64,000 nucleotides of DNA from Pedobacter ghigonis (GCF_903166585.1 NZ_CAESCM010000010.1:62001-126000); one strand, 5' to 3'. Positions 7,807 to 17,284 are shown, counted from the first letter of the stretch. A program made the numbers and translations. Notes: a model not told the origin generated them from the letters alone.

Positions 7807-9630
7807 ATGAACCGTTTGCTTTTCATCATATTCTTATCGTTTACGCTTGGGGCCAGTGCGCAGATTTTCCGCCCGAACCAGCCTTTAACACCCGATGAAA
7901 GCACATTGGCGATTCAGTATTATCAGGATGGCGATTATGAAAAAGCCCTGGTTTTGCTCGAAAAACTTTATGCCATACCCAATAATGAAGCCTATTTCGA
8001 TATCTATTTCAATACCCTGGTTAAGCTGAAACGTTACGATGCAGCCGAGAAAGCAGTTAAGCGCGAAATCAAAAAAAATCCGCAAAGTGATATCTATCCC
8101 ATTGCTTTAGGTAAACTGTACCAGGAAAAGGGAGATGTGCAGGCGGCCAATAAAATTTTTACCGATGTGGTTAGTAAACTGCCTAAAGATGAATTTAAAA
8201 TCAGGAATATAGCCAACAACTTTTACCGTTTCGAAAATTACGATTTTGCGGTGCAAACCTTTAAACAGGGCCGGAAAGTATTGGGCAATGAACAGCTATT
8301 TACTTTCGAACTGCTGAATGTTTACAGGTTTAAAAAGGATAAGCCGATGCTGATGCAGGAGTACCTGGATGCACTTGGTACCATGCCACAGCTTTTACCA
8401 CAGGCAGAGGCCGTACTTTCGAATGTTTTTGAAGATAAAAATGATTACCAGCTTTTTCAGGGAGCAATTTTAAAAAAAGTACAGAAAGAACCTGATGCCG
8501 AAATTTATATCCAGTTGCTAACCTGGAACTATATACAACAGCAGGAATTTGATATGGCTTTACGCCAGCTCATTGCTTTTGATAAACGGACTAAAGCAGA
8601 TGGCGGAACCCTATTTAACGCCATTTATACATTTGTAGATAACAGTGCCTACGAAACAGCCATTAAAGCATACGAATACCTTTTAACCAAAGGGAAGGAT
8701 AACCAGTATTATCTGCCATCGAAAATCGAAATGCTGAACACCCGTTACAACCTGCGCACCAGCGGAAAATATACGGTTGCTGATCTCGATTTACTGGCCA
8801 AAGATTATGAGGCTTTACTGGCCGAAAACGGTAAAAACCGGAATACCCTTTTTGCCATTAAAAAACTGGCTAACCTACAGGCTTACTACCTCAATAAACC
8901 CACATTGGCCGAAAAAGAGCTGGAAGAAGCCATAAAAATGCCAGGCGTAAACGAGCAGGAAGTAGGCCAGCTAAAGCTGGATTTAGGCGATATTTACATC
9001 TTAACCAACGAACCCTGGGAAGCATTTTTGGTATACGAACAGGTAAGCAAACAATTTGAAGGACAGCCCATTGGTAACGAAGCACGTTTCCGCAGTGCGA
9101 CACTTTCTTTTTATCAGGGCAATTTTGAATACAGCAACGGCCAGTGCCTGGTTTTAAAAGCCGCCACCTCGCAACTAATAGCAAACGATGCCTTGAACTT
9201 AAGTTTATTAATTAACGACAACATTCAAACACCTGCCGATAGCAATGCGTTAAAGATGTACGCCGATGCCGAGATGCTTTTATTCAGGAACCTGCCCGAG
9301 CGCGCTATTAAAAAAATGGACAGTATTGCCATTGCTTTCCCACAAAACAGCCTTACCGATGCCATTATGATGAGTAAAGCGAGGATTTTGATTAAAGCAA
9401 ACGATTTCCAAAAAGCTGCCGATATCCTTAAAAAAGTAACCGACGATTTTAAAGATGGTATTTGGACGGATGATGCCCTTTTTACCCTTGGCGATTTGTA
9501 TGAGAAAAAACTAAACGATATTGCTCAGGCAAAAATTTATTTCCAAAAACTGATTACCGATTATCCCGGCAGTATGTTTAGCGCCGAAGCCAGGAAAAGG
9601 TTTAGGAATTTACGCGGGGACGGGGTTTAG
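7807..9630 (+). CDS. secreted TPR-repeat protein
   Basis: A protein of 607 residues with a signal peptide ending near GASAQ (about residue 19). It consists almost wholly of helical tetratricopeptide-like repeats, for example YYQDGDYEKALVLLEKLY (about 38-55), PIALGKLYQEKGDVQAANKI, and C-terminal repeats such as ALFTLGDLYEKKLNDIAQAK followed by YFQKLITDYPGSMFSAEARK, like the TPRs of BamD and YbgF. It is probably periplasmic or outer-membrane associated and serves as a protein-interaction scaffold. It stands alone: divergent from the S9-like gene and 246 bases from the next gene. No enzymatic motif is seen. Confidence 0.8.
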   Translation: MNRLLFIIFLSFTLGASAQIFRPNQPLTPDESTLAIQYYQDGDYEKALVLLEKLYAIPNNEAYFDIYFNTLVKLKRYDAAEKAVKREIKKNPQSDIYPIALGKLYQEKGDVQAANKIFTDVVSKLPKDEFKIRNIANNFYRFENYDFAVQTFKQGRKVLGNEQLFTFELLNVYRFKKDKPMLMQEYLDALGTMPQLLPQAEAVLSNVFEDKNDYQLFQGAILKKVQKEPDAEIYIQLLTWNYIQQQEFDMALRQLIAFDKRTKADGGTLFNAIYTFVDNSAYETAIKAYEYLLTKGKDNQYYLPSKIEMLNTRYNLRTSGKYTVADLDLLAKDYEALLAENGKNRNTLFAIKKLANLQAYYLNKPTLAEKELEEAIKMPGVNEQEVGQLKLDLGDIYILTNEPWEAFLVYEQVSKQFEGQPIGNEARFRSATLSFYQGNFEYSNGQCLVLKAATSQLIANDALNLSLLINDNIQTPADSNALKMYADAEMLLFRNLPERAIKKMDSIAIAFPQNSLTDAIMMSKARILIKANDFQKAADILKKVTDDFKDGIWTDDALFTLGDLYEKKLNDIAQAKIYFQKLITDYPGSMFSAEARKRFRNLRGDGV

Positions 9631-9730
9631 CGGATTGGCGCATTGGTTAGTAGTTCATTAGTTTAATCGGTTAACCGACTCCAAGCTCCAAACGCCCAAC
9701 TCCAAACTAGTTGGTTCATTGAGTTAATCG

Positions 9731-9811
9731 ACTTTGAAACCTTCCTGCCGTGCGCAGCGACAAATCAAAGTTACTTTGAAACCTTCCTGCCATGCGCAGT
9801 GGCAAATCAAA
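9731..9811. repeat. two direct repeats of ~39 bp
   Basis: ACTTTGAAACCTTCCTGCC opens both copies (9731 and 9773). They continue as tGCGCAGcGaCAAATCAAA with three differences; period 42. They lie in the 246-base spacer upstream of the DUF4286 gene, which otherwise shows only a -7 box. Confidence 0.75.
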
Positions 9812-9864
9812 ATAAAAACAGAGGTGAAAGGCTTGTTACAATTTTTTAGCCATGATATATTATT

Positions 9865-9872
9865 TATCTTTG
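9865..9872 (+). promoter_or_regulatory. -7 box TATCTTTG four bases before the DUF4286 start
   Basis: Exact TAnnTTTG match. Only CAGT separates it from the ATG at 9877, so transcription would start at or next to the start codon and the mRNA may be leaderless. Confidence 0.6.
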
Positions 9873-9876
9873 CAGT

Positions 9877-10179
9877 ATGTACTTATACAATGTTACGCTC
9901 ATTTTAGAAGATGCGGCTGCCCAGGAATGGTTGCAGTGGATGCAGGAAACCCACATTCCACAGGTAATGGCTACTGGCATGTTTGTATCTAACCGTTTGT
10001 TAAAGGTGGTAGATTCGCCAAATGAAGGCCTAACCTATTGCGCACAATACGTGGTAGATAGTTTAGAAAACTACAACCAATATCAGGAAGTTTTCGCACC
10101 AGCTTTACAGGCCGAATTAAACGAAAGGTATAAAAACCGTTTTGTGGCTTACCGCAGTTTGATGGAGTTTATAGCTTAA
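9877..10179 (+). CDS. DUF4286 family protein
   Basis: Small cytosolic protein of 100 residues of the Bacteroidota DUF4286 family: it opens MYLYNVTLILEDAAAQEWLQWM and ends with the typical FVAYRSLMEF. The fold is expected to be a ferredoxin-like alpha/beta domain related to dimeric alpha/beta barrels; function unknown. It is a single gene with its own -7 box four bases from the ATG, and a hairpin after the stop. Confidence 0.8.
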   Translation: MYLYNVTLILEDAAAQEWLQWMQETHIPQVMATGMFVSNRLLKVVDSPNEGLTYCAQYVVDSLENYNQYQEVFAPALQAELNERYKNRFVAYRSLMEFIA

Positions 10180-10202
10180 ATTAAAAGGATTGAATTTTGA
10201 AT

Positions 10203-10239
10203 GAGTGAATTGAATGCAAGCAATATCATTCAATCACTC
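10203..10239. terminator. hairpin between convergent DUF4286 and MazG-like genes
   Basis: GAGTG-a-ATTGAATG (10203-10216) pairs with CATTCAAT-CACTC (10227-10239), a 13-bp stem with one bulged A. It has the same word composition and convergent setting as the hairpin at 2925-2977. Confidence 0.5.
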
Positions 10240-10260
10240 AACCATTCATCTATTCAATAA

Positions 10261-10587
10261 TTACTTCAGCTTCTCATTATTTTTATGCCGGTCGGCATCG
10301 CGGATACTTTTCTTTTCCAGGTTTTTCTCTAAAGCTTCAGTTAAGTTAATACCGGTTTGGTTGGCCAGGCAAATTAGCACAAACATTACATCAGCCATTT
10401 CATCAGCCAGATTTACCTCTTCGTCGCTTTTTTTAAACGATTGCTCGCCATATTTACGGGCCATAATGCGGGCTACCTCACCTACCTCTTCCATTAAAAT
10501 GGCGGTATTGGTTAACTCGTTAAAATAACGGATACCTGTTGTTTTAATCCAATGGTCTACTGTTTCCTGTGCTTCGTTAATGGTCAT
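10261..10587 (-). CDS. MazG-like nucleotide pyrophosphohydrolase
   Basis: A 108-residue single-domain all-alpha NTP pyrophosphatase. It has the MazG metal motif EEVGEVAR (EExxE, about residues 33-40) followed by ADEMADVMFVLICLA (ExxD, about 61-75). It is much shorter than the tandem-domain E. coli MazG and resembles the iMazG/YpjD-type house-cleaning enzymes that hydrolyse non-canonical dNTPs to monophosphates. Its start overlaps the end of the upstream GT39-like gene by 11 bases, so the two are likely translationally coupled. Confidence 0.85.
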   Translation of the reverse strand: MTINEAQETVDHWIKTTGIRYFNELTNTAILMEEVGEVARIMARKYGEQSFKKSDEEVNLADEMADVMFVLICLANQTGINLTEALEKNLEKKSIRDADRHKNNEKLK

Positions 10588-12139
10588 GTTTTTCTTCTTC
10601 TATTTCCGATTGTATCCTGCTGTTAATATCAATGGTAGCATCCTCCAGTAAAAAAACTGCTGCGCCCTTTTCTCTGGCATATGGCGTAGTTACTTCTCCT
10701 ATTTTGGTTATTTTCTTAAAAAATGGCTGCTCTTTTTTACGCTGCGGATCTTCTTCGTTCGGTTCCCTGATCAGGATTAAATGTTTAATTGGTTTATCCA
10801 TTTTAAACCAGTACAAATAATCGGCATTGTAAGTTACCGCATTTATATTTTTAAATTTCGAGTAATAGTTTATTGCGCCGGCCTCACCATAATTATCGGC
10901 ACGTACCAACAAAGCCGATTTATCTTTAACCCGTGCATAAGCTGAATCCGTTAACCTGGCCATTTCTTTCCAACCCTGCATATCGGCAAAATCCTGTGGC
11001 AAATCATGCTGTAGTCCATCTTCCCACCGCAAAGCGCCCACTCTGGCAAATTTATGGTGTTTAGCAATAATTTGTTGCGGACTTAAAACCGGGTAGGCAT
11101 ATTTTACCGTTATACTAAATAAGGCAAGAGGTAAAATCACCATTAAAACCCTTAAGTATTTTTTCCGTCCCTGATTGAACAATAAAGCTAAATAAGTACA
11201 TCCTGCAGCAATAACAACAGGATATAAACCTGTCGCATAATACGCTTTAGCCCTAAACCAGGTAAACAAGCCAAGTGAAATCACAAATCCAAATACAATC
11301 CACCGGTAAGGCGCAAAGGTTTTACTAAAAAGCAATGCCCATAAACCGGCGAAAACAATAAAAATGATATTGAAATAGTACAAAAGCTGGTCTTTTAAAA
11401 AATCGGTTCTTTTAATTTTATCGAGCTGCGTTCTGGCCAGTTCTTTCATGTGGCCAACAACCGGAAAATGATGGTGGTATTGCCAAAGTAAATTGGGTAG
11501 CATAATGAGCAAAGCAACCAGGCCAGCTAAATACAGGTGGTTATTTTTATAAATTTTGCGCTGATTAGAAATGAGCAAGGCAGGAAATAAACCCGCAGCT
11601 AAAAAGCAAATACTGTATTTGTTTAAAAAACCAATGCCAAGGGCTAAGGCCATAAAATACAGATACCGGTTTTCTTTCGTATTGATATACCTGATCAGGA
11701 AAAAGTAAATGGCTGTCCAGCTTAAAAGATCGAAAGCATTGGGCTGGAAAAGTAAATCCAGGCGGCCAACCGCACAGCAGATTAGCGCAATCGCACAAAG
11801 CACTTTTGCATACAGGCCTCCTTTAAACTCGGCTACAATTTTCCAGGTAAAAATTAAAGTTGCAGCACCAATGCTTGCCGTAACCAACCGAACAGCCGCC
11901 TCACTTTTACCAAAAAACTGAATTAAAACAGCAAAAAGCGAAGTAACCGGTGGTACCGATTGAAAACCCCAGGCCAGGTGGTTAGCCTGATCCAAATGTA
12001 AAAACTCATCGCGATGTAAGCTATAGGCGGCATTAACCAAAAAGAAGGGCAAAATGAGTTTTACAATAACAAATCCGCAAAGCACGGCTAAATCTACCTG
12101 TGGTGATTTCGACGTTCTAAAGTTGATATCATTTTGCAT
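10577..12139 (-). CDS. GT39/ArnT-like membrane glycosyltransferase
   Basis: An integral membrane protein of 520 residues with about ten hydrophobic helices. It carries the GT-C style acidic motif HRDEF in the first luminal loop (about residues 42-46) followed by DQANHLAWGFQSVPP, as in dolichyl-phosphate-mannose/ArnT-type (PMT_2) transferases. A soluble C-terminal part (about 370-520) follows the membrane region. It should transfer a sugar from a polyprenyl-phosphate donor to an envelope acceptor; neither can be named. The gene overlaps the downstream MazG-like gene by 11 bases and follows dtd on the same strand after 26 bases, suggesting a dtd-GT-mazG operon of unrelated functions. Confidence 0.8.
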   Translation of the reverse strand: MQNDINFRTSKSPQVDLAVLCGFVIVKLILPFFLVNAAYSLHRDEFLHLDQANHLAWGFQSVPPVTSLFAVLIQFFGKSEAAVRLVTASIGAATLIFTWKIVAEFKGGLYAKVLCAIALICCAVGRLDLLFQPNAFDLLSWTAIYFFLIRYINTKENRYLYFMALALGIGFLNKYSICFLAAGLFPALLISNQRKIYKNNHLYLAGLVALLIMLPNLLWQYHHHFPVVGHMKELARTQLDKIKRTDFLKDQLLYYFNIIFIVFAGLWALLFSKTFAPYRWIVFGFVISLGLFTWFRAKAYYATGLYPVVIAAGCTYLALLFNQGRKKYLRVLMVILPLALFSITVKYAYPVLSPQQIIAKHHKFARVGALRWEDGLQHDLPQDFADMQGWKEMARLTDSAYARVKDKSALLVRADNYGEAGAINYYSKFKNINAVTYNADYLYWFKMDKPIKHLILIREPNEEDPQRKKEQPFFKKITKIGEVTTPYAREKGAAVFLLEDATIDINSRIQSEIEEEKHDH

Positions 12140-12165
12140 ATATACCTGTTTGGAGAGATTGGGAT

Positions 12166-12618
12166 TTATTCCTTATCCTTCGTATCGATTAATATGGTAA
12201 CCGGGCCATCGTTAAGTAAAGCTATTTTCATATCTGCACCAAAAATCCCCGTTTTTACTTCTTTACCCAGCAAAGCTGATAATTTTGCAATCATCTTCTC
12301 GTAAAGTGGAATGGCTACATCAGGTTTAGCCGCGCGGGTAAATCCCGGCCGGTTACCCTTTTTAGTAGAAGCAAATAAAGTAAACTGACTAATTAAAAGG
12401 ATATTTCCGTCTACATCGGCAAGGGCTTTGTTCATCAGGCCGTTTTCATCGCCAAAAACCCGCATTCCCACAATTTTCTGCGCCAGCCAATCTAAATCTT
12501 CGTTCGTATCAGCATCTTCAATCCCCAGCAGCACCAAAAAACCGCTTTCAATCTGTCCGGTAATTTCCCCATCAACTGTGCAACTTGCCTGTGTAACTCT
12601 TTGTAAAACTGCCCGCAT
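12166..12618 (-). CDS. dtd: D-aminoacyl-tRNA deacylase
   Basis: A DTD-type proofreading enzyme of 150 residues that hydrolyses D-aminoacyl-tRNA (and Gly-tRNA-Ala), recycling tRNA. It begins MRAVLQRVTQASC. The two active-site motifs are present: SQFTLFA (about 97-103) and the cross-subunit NDGPVT (136-141, family NxGPVT). Length matches the family. It works as a homodimer in the cytosol. It is the first gene of a minus-strand set with the GT39-like and MazG-like genes. Its start is 30 bases from a divergent lipoprotein gene. Confidence 0.95.
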   Translation of the reverse strand: MRAVLQRVTQASCTVDGEITGQIESGFLVLLGIEDADTNEDLDWLAQKIVGMRVFGDENGLMNKALADVDGNILLISQFTLFASTKKGNRPGFTRAAKPDVAIPLYEKMIAKLSALLGKEVKTGIFGADMKIALLNDGPVTILIDTKDKE

Positions 12619-12625
12619 TTTATAT

Positions 12626-12633
12626 TACTTTTG
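12626..12633 (+). promoter_or_regulatory. -7 promoter box TACTTTTG
   Basis: Exact TAnnTTTG match 15 bases upstream of the ATG at 12649. It overlaps the TTG codon that would give a longer frame, which supports ATG 12649 as the start. Confidence 0.5.
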
Positions 12634-12648
12634 ATCGATAAAATTGAT

Positions 12649-13674
12649 ATGCGCAAGATAAGTATTTTAGTGATTTTTGCCTTTTTCTTATTCGGCTGTA
12701 AGCAAAAATCGGTTACACATCCTACTTTTTATTATTGGAAAACCGATTACCGCAATAAACCCGCAGAAACTGCTTACATCAATCAGTTTAAATCGAAATC
12801 GCTCTACGTGCGGATAATGGATGTTGATTTTAATCCGGATGTACAACAGCCAGCACCTGTTTCGCCCATTAAATTTTCTGACCCTTTACCTGAGCACGTG
12901 AACATTATTCCGGTTGTGTTTATTGTGAACAATGTTTTTAGCAAAATAGATTCGCCGCAAACAGCCGTTTTAGCCAGCCGCATAGCCAAATTTGTAGATG
13001 ATAAGGTTAAACAATCCGGGAAGCGAAATTATGCCGAATTGCAGATCGATTGCGACTGGACCAAAACCACCAAAGTTGCCTACTTTAAATTTCTCGAACA
13101 ATTAAAGGCAAATCCACTTTTGAAGGGCAAAACCATTTCGGTAACCTTGCGCCTACACCAGGTTAAAAACATTGTATCGAGCGGAATACCGCCGGTAGAA
13201 AAGGCCATTTTAATGTGCTACAACATGGGTAACCTGCGTAAATACGGCGAACAGAACTCGATTTTAAATCAACACGAAATGGATCTTTACCTCAAAGATT
13301 ATCTGGCGCAATACCCACTGGCACTTGATGTGGCTTTACCCATTTTCGAATGGTCGGTGGTGTTCAGAAATCAGGAGTATGCAGGTATTTCCAAGCACAT
13401 CAGTAAAGTACAATTACAGGACACAAAACTTTTTAAACAGCGCGAAAATTCCATTTTATATGATTTACTTGTTGATTACCCCGATGCAGGCTTAATGAAA
13501 GGCGACGTAGTACGCTGGGAAGAAGTTTCGGCACGAGATTTATCATCCACTGCTAAATTTTTATCCCGATATTTAAAGCCTGAAGAAAGAAACCTTGTTT
13601 TCTACCATTTAGATACCGACCTATTAAAACATTTTACCCATGATGACTTTCAAAAAATTATCGCTGATCTCTAG
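12649..13674 (+). CDS. lipoprotein of unknown function
   Basis: A protein of 341 residues with a lipoprotein signal (ILVIFAFFLFGC; lipid-bearing Cys about residue 17). I do not recognise the family with confidence. The middle has alternating strands and helices with LQIDCDWTKTTKVAYFKFLEQLK followed by ISVTLRLHQV and ILMCYNMG, which recalls a TIM-barrel hydrolase-like fold (DUF3142-like), a weak suggestion. A -7 box supports the ATG at 12649 rather than TTG 12631. Its last 35 bases overlap the next gene, which is also exported and unknown, so they probably act together at the cell surface. Confidence 0.75.
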   Translation: MRKISILVIFAFFLFGCKQKSVTHPTFYYWKTDYRNKPAETAYINQFKSKSLYVRIMDVDFNPDVQQPAPVSPIKFSDPLPEHVNIIPVVFIVNNVFSKIDSPQTAVLASRIAKFVDDKVKQSGKRNYAELQIDCDWTKTTKVAYFKFLEQLKANPLLKGKTISVTLRLHQVKNIVSSGIPPVEKAILMCYNMGNLRKYGEQNSILNQHEMDLYLKDYLAQYPLALDVALPIFEWSVVFRNQEYAGISKHISKVQLQDTKLFKQRENSILYDLLVDYPDAGLMKGDVVRWEEVSARDLSSTAKFLSRYLKPEERNLVFYHLDTDLLKHFTHDDFQKIIADL

Positions 13675-16096
13675 TGTATTTCTCCTCACCTTTTTCGGTG
13701 AAATAGCCGTAAACATTGCCTGTGGCGGCGAGATAGACCCCTACGATTATTACATTTCCTATTTCCACAACAACATCGAGGGTGATGAATATGCTCCTTT
13801 CGCCTATAACGAAATGGTGTATTTAAACAGTGAAGATGATGTGGAAAGTGAGCCTGATATCAACAGCCGCGAATGGGCTAAATACCTCAACGTTAAAAAA
13901 GAAGATGTACTGAAAGTAATGTATAAAACCGACAGTGCAACCAGTGCTAAACTCACTAATTTTGACGGGAACCTATCGCAATTGCCCGATAGCCTGCAAC
14001 AAAATACTTTTATCCAGGCATTGAGTAAACGCAAAGCACCATTAAAATATTATTTATTTGCCAAAAGCTGTGAACCTTTGGCCAATGTAGAATTTAGCCT
14101 TTGGGATGCGAAACCACGAGATACCACGGCCATGGCTGAAAAAGCAAACGAAGGTTTAAAACTTACCGCTGATGAAAAGGATGACTTCCTGAAATTGCGG
14201 TATGCCTACCAATCGGCTCGTATGTTTCATTTTGGTGGCTTCCATACCGAAAGTAAATCAACCTACGAGAAATACATTAAAACAAGCAAGCTAAACAGTG
14301 CTGTTAAAGGCTGGGGACTGGCGCTTTATGCCGGATCGACCCGCAGGTTGGGAAATCCGGAAGAATCAGCATTTTTATTCTCAAAGGTTTTTGCCAGCAA
14401 TCCAGAACGCCGGGTACAAGCCTATAAAAACTATTATTATAACAGTACACCTGTAAATGGTGCACTAAAATATGCCAAGACCGATAATGAAAAAGCCAAC
14501 ATCTGGGCCATTAACGGCTTTGGAAATGCTGATTCGGGCATAGAAAGTTTGCAGAAAGTTTATCAGTACGAGCCCAAAAGCCAGCTTAACGGAACTTTAT
14601 TGGTACGTGAGGTAAACAAATTAGAACAAGACCTGATCGAAGCCAACGATATTGCCAAAATAGCTTACAATTATTACTTTTCGGATAATGGTGGTTCGAA
14701 ATATAAAGACAGTTTAAAAGCCGTTAACCTTAAACACCTGAACGAAATCAGGAATTTTGCAGTAAAACTGGCTACTGAAAAAAAATACCCTCAGCCAGAA
14801 CTGGGTACTTTAACTGCTGCCTATTTATCGTGGATGGAAAACAAAGATTTTATGGCCACCAATTACCTGGCCATCTTAAAACCTGATAAACTACCTGAAA
14901 GATTACGCGATCAATACCGGATTGTAGATTTATTGATCAAAGCGAAAAACATTAAAAAAGGAAGTCCTTTTAATGAAAACGACTTATTACCTACTTTAAA
15001 GTGGTTGGATGAAAAACGCTTTGCAGAAAATAAAACCCAGCCAGACGAGCGATATTATTACGACACTGATCGTGCCGAAAAGCGCTTTAGCAGAACCACG
15101 CGAAACTTTTACCAGCAAATACTGGCTCCAGCCTATTTGAGCCTGGGTGATACAGCAAAGGCAGCCCTGGCCATGGTTAAAGGCGACTTGCAATATAAAA
15201 CATTAAAAGAAAATTCACTGTTCCAGAATATGAGTTACCAGAGTATAGCTTTCTGGCAGAAAAACCTAAGTCCAAAAAGTATGCAGGGTTTAGCCGTTTA
15301 TAAAACCAAGGCGACCGGGAACGATGTTACGGGCTTACTGGCTTCGGCACTTAACCAGCTTAAAAACGATGATTTTTACGAGCTTTATGGTACCACTTAT
15401 CTGCGTACCCACCAGTACGATAAGGCCGTTCAGATGTTTGCAAAGGTTTCGGCTGATTATAAATATTTTGCCCCCGAAAACTGGTATGGCGAAGAATCTA
15501 ACTCGAAACTTTATGCCAATCCATTTATCGAAACCACCAACGATTATCCTAAAAAATATGTAACGGCTAAAGCATCGGTTACTAAAAAGGCTTTTGCGGC
15601 CGAAATGCTCCGGTTACAGAAATTACTGGTTAGCGATAAAAAAAATGCAGCCACCTATTATTACAAAATGGCCAATGCAGTTTACCAAACGGGTTATTAT
15701 GGTAATAGCTGGTTTTTAATCAGCTACGACTGGTCATCGTACGATAATAGTGCGCCTGCCAAGTTTGTTTACGATGGAGATTATAAAAAGGCGCAAACGG
15801 CCAAAGCCTGGTATTTAAAAGCGAGGTCGTTAAGTACCAATCCCGATTTTAAAGCCAAGTGTACTTTTATGCTCGCCAAATGCCTGCAGAAACAAATCAT
15901 CATGAATGCACATCCGTTATCTTTCTCGTATTACGATAAAACTGATGTGAAATGGAAAAACTTTATCAAAGCCAATTACAACAATCCTTATTTTATAGAA
16001 TTAAGGCTTAATTATAACAAAACGCCTTTTTATCAGGTTGCTGCAGGCGATTGCAGCTATTTAAGAGATTTTATTGCAGCTAAAAGTAAAAAATAA
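13640..16096 (+). CDS. large exported protein of unknown function with TPR-like helices
   Basis: A protein of 818 residues with an N-terminal hydrophobic segment (LSLISSVFLLTFFGEIAVNIACGG), either a signal peptide or a lipobox-like cleavage at Cys28. The mature part is mainly helical with scattered TPR-like pieces (for example YELYGTTYLRTHQYDKAVQMFAKV and KAKCTFMLAKCLQKQ) and is rich in Tyr, Lys and Asn. No catalytic motif is seen. The start, ATG 13640 (or the adjacent ATG 13643), lies inside the end of the upstream lipoprotein gene, implying coupled translation. A palindromic repeat follows the stop. Confidence 0.75.
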   Translation: MMTFKKLSLISSVFLLTFFGEIAVNIACGGEIDPYDYYISYFHNNIEGDEYAPFAYNEMVYLNSEDDVESEPDINSREWAKYLNVKKEDVLKVMYKTDSATSAKLTNFDGNLSQLPDSLQQNTFIQALSKRKAPLKYYLFAKSCEPLANVEFSLWDAKPRDTTAMAEKANEGLKLTADEKDDFLKLRYAYQSARMFHFGGFHTESKSTYEKYIKTSKLNSAVKGWGLALYAGSTRRLGNPEESAFLFSKVFASNPERRVQAYKNYYYNSTPVNGALKYAKTDNEKANIWAINGFGNADSGIESLQKVYQYEPKSQLNGTLLVREVNKLEQDLIEANDIAKIAYNYYFSDNGGSKYKDSLKAVNLKHLNEIRNFAVKLATEKKYPQPELGTLTAAYLSWMENKDFMATNYLAILKPDKLPERLRDQYRIVDLLIKAKNIKKGSPFNENDLLPTLKWLDEKRFAENKTQPDERYYYDTDRAEKRFSRTTRNFYQQILAPAYLSLGDTAKAALAMVKGDLQYKTLKENSLFQNMSYQSIAFWQKNLSPKSMQGLAVYKTKATGNDVTGLLASALNQLKNDDFYELYGTTYLRTHQYDKAVQMFAKVSADYKYFAPENWYGEESNSKLYANPFIETTNDYPKKYVTAKASVTKKAFAAEMLRLQKLLVSDKKNAATYYYKMANAVYQTGYYGNSWFLISYDWSSYDNSAPAKFVYDGDYKKAQTAKAWYLKARSLSTNPDFKAKCTFMLAKCLQKQIIMNAHPLSFSYYDKTDVKWKNFIKANYNNPYFIELRLNYNKTPFYQVAAGDCSYLRDFIAAKSKK

Positions 16097-16109
16097 CACT
16101 GCGCTACTA

Positions 16110-16189
16110 AAGATTGTCATCCTGAGCTTGTCGAAGGAACTGCCTTAACACTGTATGAGGCGTTTTGACAGGCTCAACGTGACAATCTT
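16110..16189. repeat. REP-like palindrome (TGTCATCCTGAG type)
   Basis: AAGATTGTCATCCTGAGCTT at 16110 is imperfectly complementary to the segment ending GACAATCTT at 16189, giving a long hairpin between two convergent genes. It belongs to the dispersed family also seen at 17744, 18529, 38525, 43513, 51743 and 60075. Confidence 0.75.
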
Positions 16190-16216
16190 CTAGTGAAACT
16201 ATTTAATCTTTAAAAA

Positions 16217-17263
16217 CTACCACCTGATTAAGGCACTGGCCCAGGTAAAGCCCGAGCCGAAAGCGGCAAGGCAAACCAAATCGCCATCTTTAATTTTTCC
16301 AGCTTCCCAGGCTTCACATAAAGCAATCGGTACAGATGCGGCAGTGGTATTGCCATATTTTTGGATATTGTTAAACACCTGATCGTCGTTTAAGCCCAGC
16401 AACTGCTGTACATACTGGCTGATACGCAAATTAGCCTGATGCGGAACCAGCATATCAATATCTTTTTCGGTTAAATTATTGGCGGCTAAAGCCTCTTTTA
16501 TTACTTCAGGAAATTTTACAACCGCTTTTTTAAAAACTGCCGGCCCATCCATGTAAGGTAGCGACGCACCGCTTTCTAAAATCTCAGGAGTCATGAACAA
16601 ACCTCCTAACTCTTGTTCAGGGTATGCCGGTTTATCTTTTAACCATTTATTGGCATGCGATCCCGGATAATACATGGCCAGAATTTCGGCATCGGCACCA
16701 TCACTGTGTAAGTGCGTACTCAAAATCCCCTTGCCAGGCCCGTCTGTTGGCTGTAAAACCACTGCACCTGCACCATCGCCAAAAATTACCGATACATTGC
16801 GGCTACGGGTTTCGAAATCCATAGCAAAAGAATGTTTTTCACTACCAACTACCAGCACGTTCTTATACATGCCTGTTTTTACAAACTGATCGGCAACCGA
16901 AAGTGCATACACAAAACCCGAACATTGGTTGCGGATATCTAAAGCACCGATTTCGCCCATGCCCATTTCGCGCTGCAGCAAAACACCGCAACCCGGAAAA
17001 TAGTAATCGGGGCTTAGTGTAGCAAAGACAATAAAGTCTACATCTTTTGCAGTAATACCAGCTCGTTCGATGGCAATTTTAGCTGCCTCAATGCCCATTG
17101 TAGTGGTCGTTTCCTCGTTACGATCGGCAAAGCGGCGTTCCTTAATACCGGTACGTTCCTGTATCCACTCATCGCTGGTTTCCATGAAACGGCTTAAATC
17201 GGTATTGGTATAAATATTTTTCGGAACATAGTAGCCAATTCCGGCAATTTTAGATTGATGCAT
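16217..17263 (-). CDS. beta-ketoacyl-ACP synthase III family protein (second copy)
   Basis: A thiolase-fold condensing enzyme of 348 residues with the KAS III triad Cys114 (IRNQCSGF), His275 (PHQAN) and Asn305 (YGNTT) and the C-terminal GSGFTWAS loop. It is a paralogue of the FabH at 25543-26541 but is longer, with extra residues at about 195-240. That copy sits in the fatty-acid cluster and is the likely housekeeping enzyme. This isolated copy may use a different acyl-CoA starter or make a specialised product. A TACATTTG box lies 21 bases upstream of the ATG. It is convergent with the 818-residue gene. Confidence 0.88.
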   Translation of the reverse strand: MHQSKIAGIGYYVPKNIYTNTDLSRFMETSDEWIQERTGIKERRFADRNEETTTTMGIEAAKIAIERAGITAKDVDFIVFATLSPDYYFPGCGVLLQREMGMGEIGALDIRNQCSGFVYALSVADQFVKTGMYKNVLVVGSEKHSFAMDFETRSRNVSVIFGDGAGAVVLQPTDGPGKGILSTHLHSDGADAEILAMYYPGSHANKWLKDKPAYPEQELGGLFMTPEILESGASLPYMDGPAVFKKAVVKFPEVIKEALAANNLTEKDIDMLVPHQANLRISQYVQQLLGLNDDQVFNNIQKYGNTTAASVPIALCEAWEAGKIKDGDLVCLAAFGSGFTWASALIRW

Positions 17264-17284
17264 GCTCGTATATTATTTGGTTAA

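Noticed and set aside
8891..9184. Minus-strand open frame of 97 residues inside the TPR gene
   Set aside because: Lies wholly in the coding sequence of a long well-supported gene, and its residues are composition-biased shadow translation.
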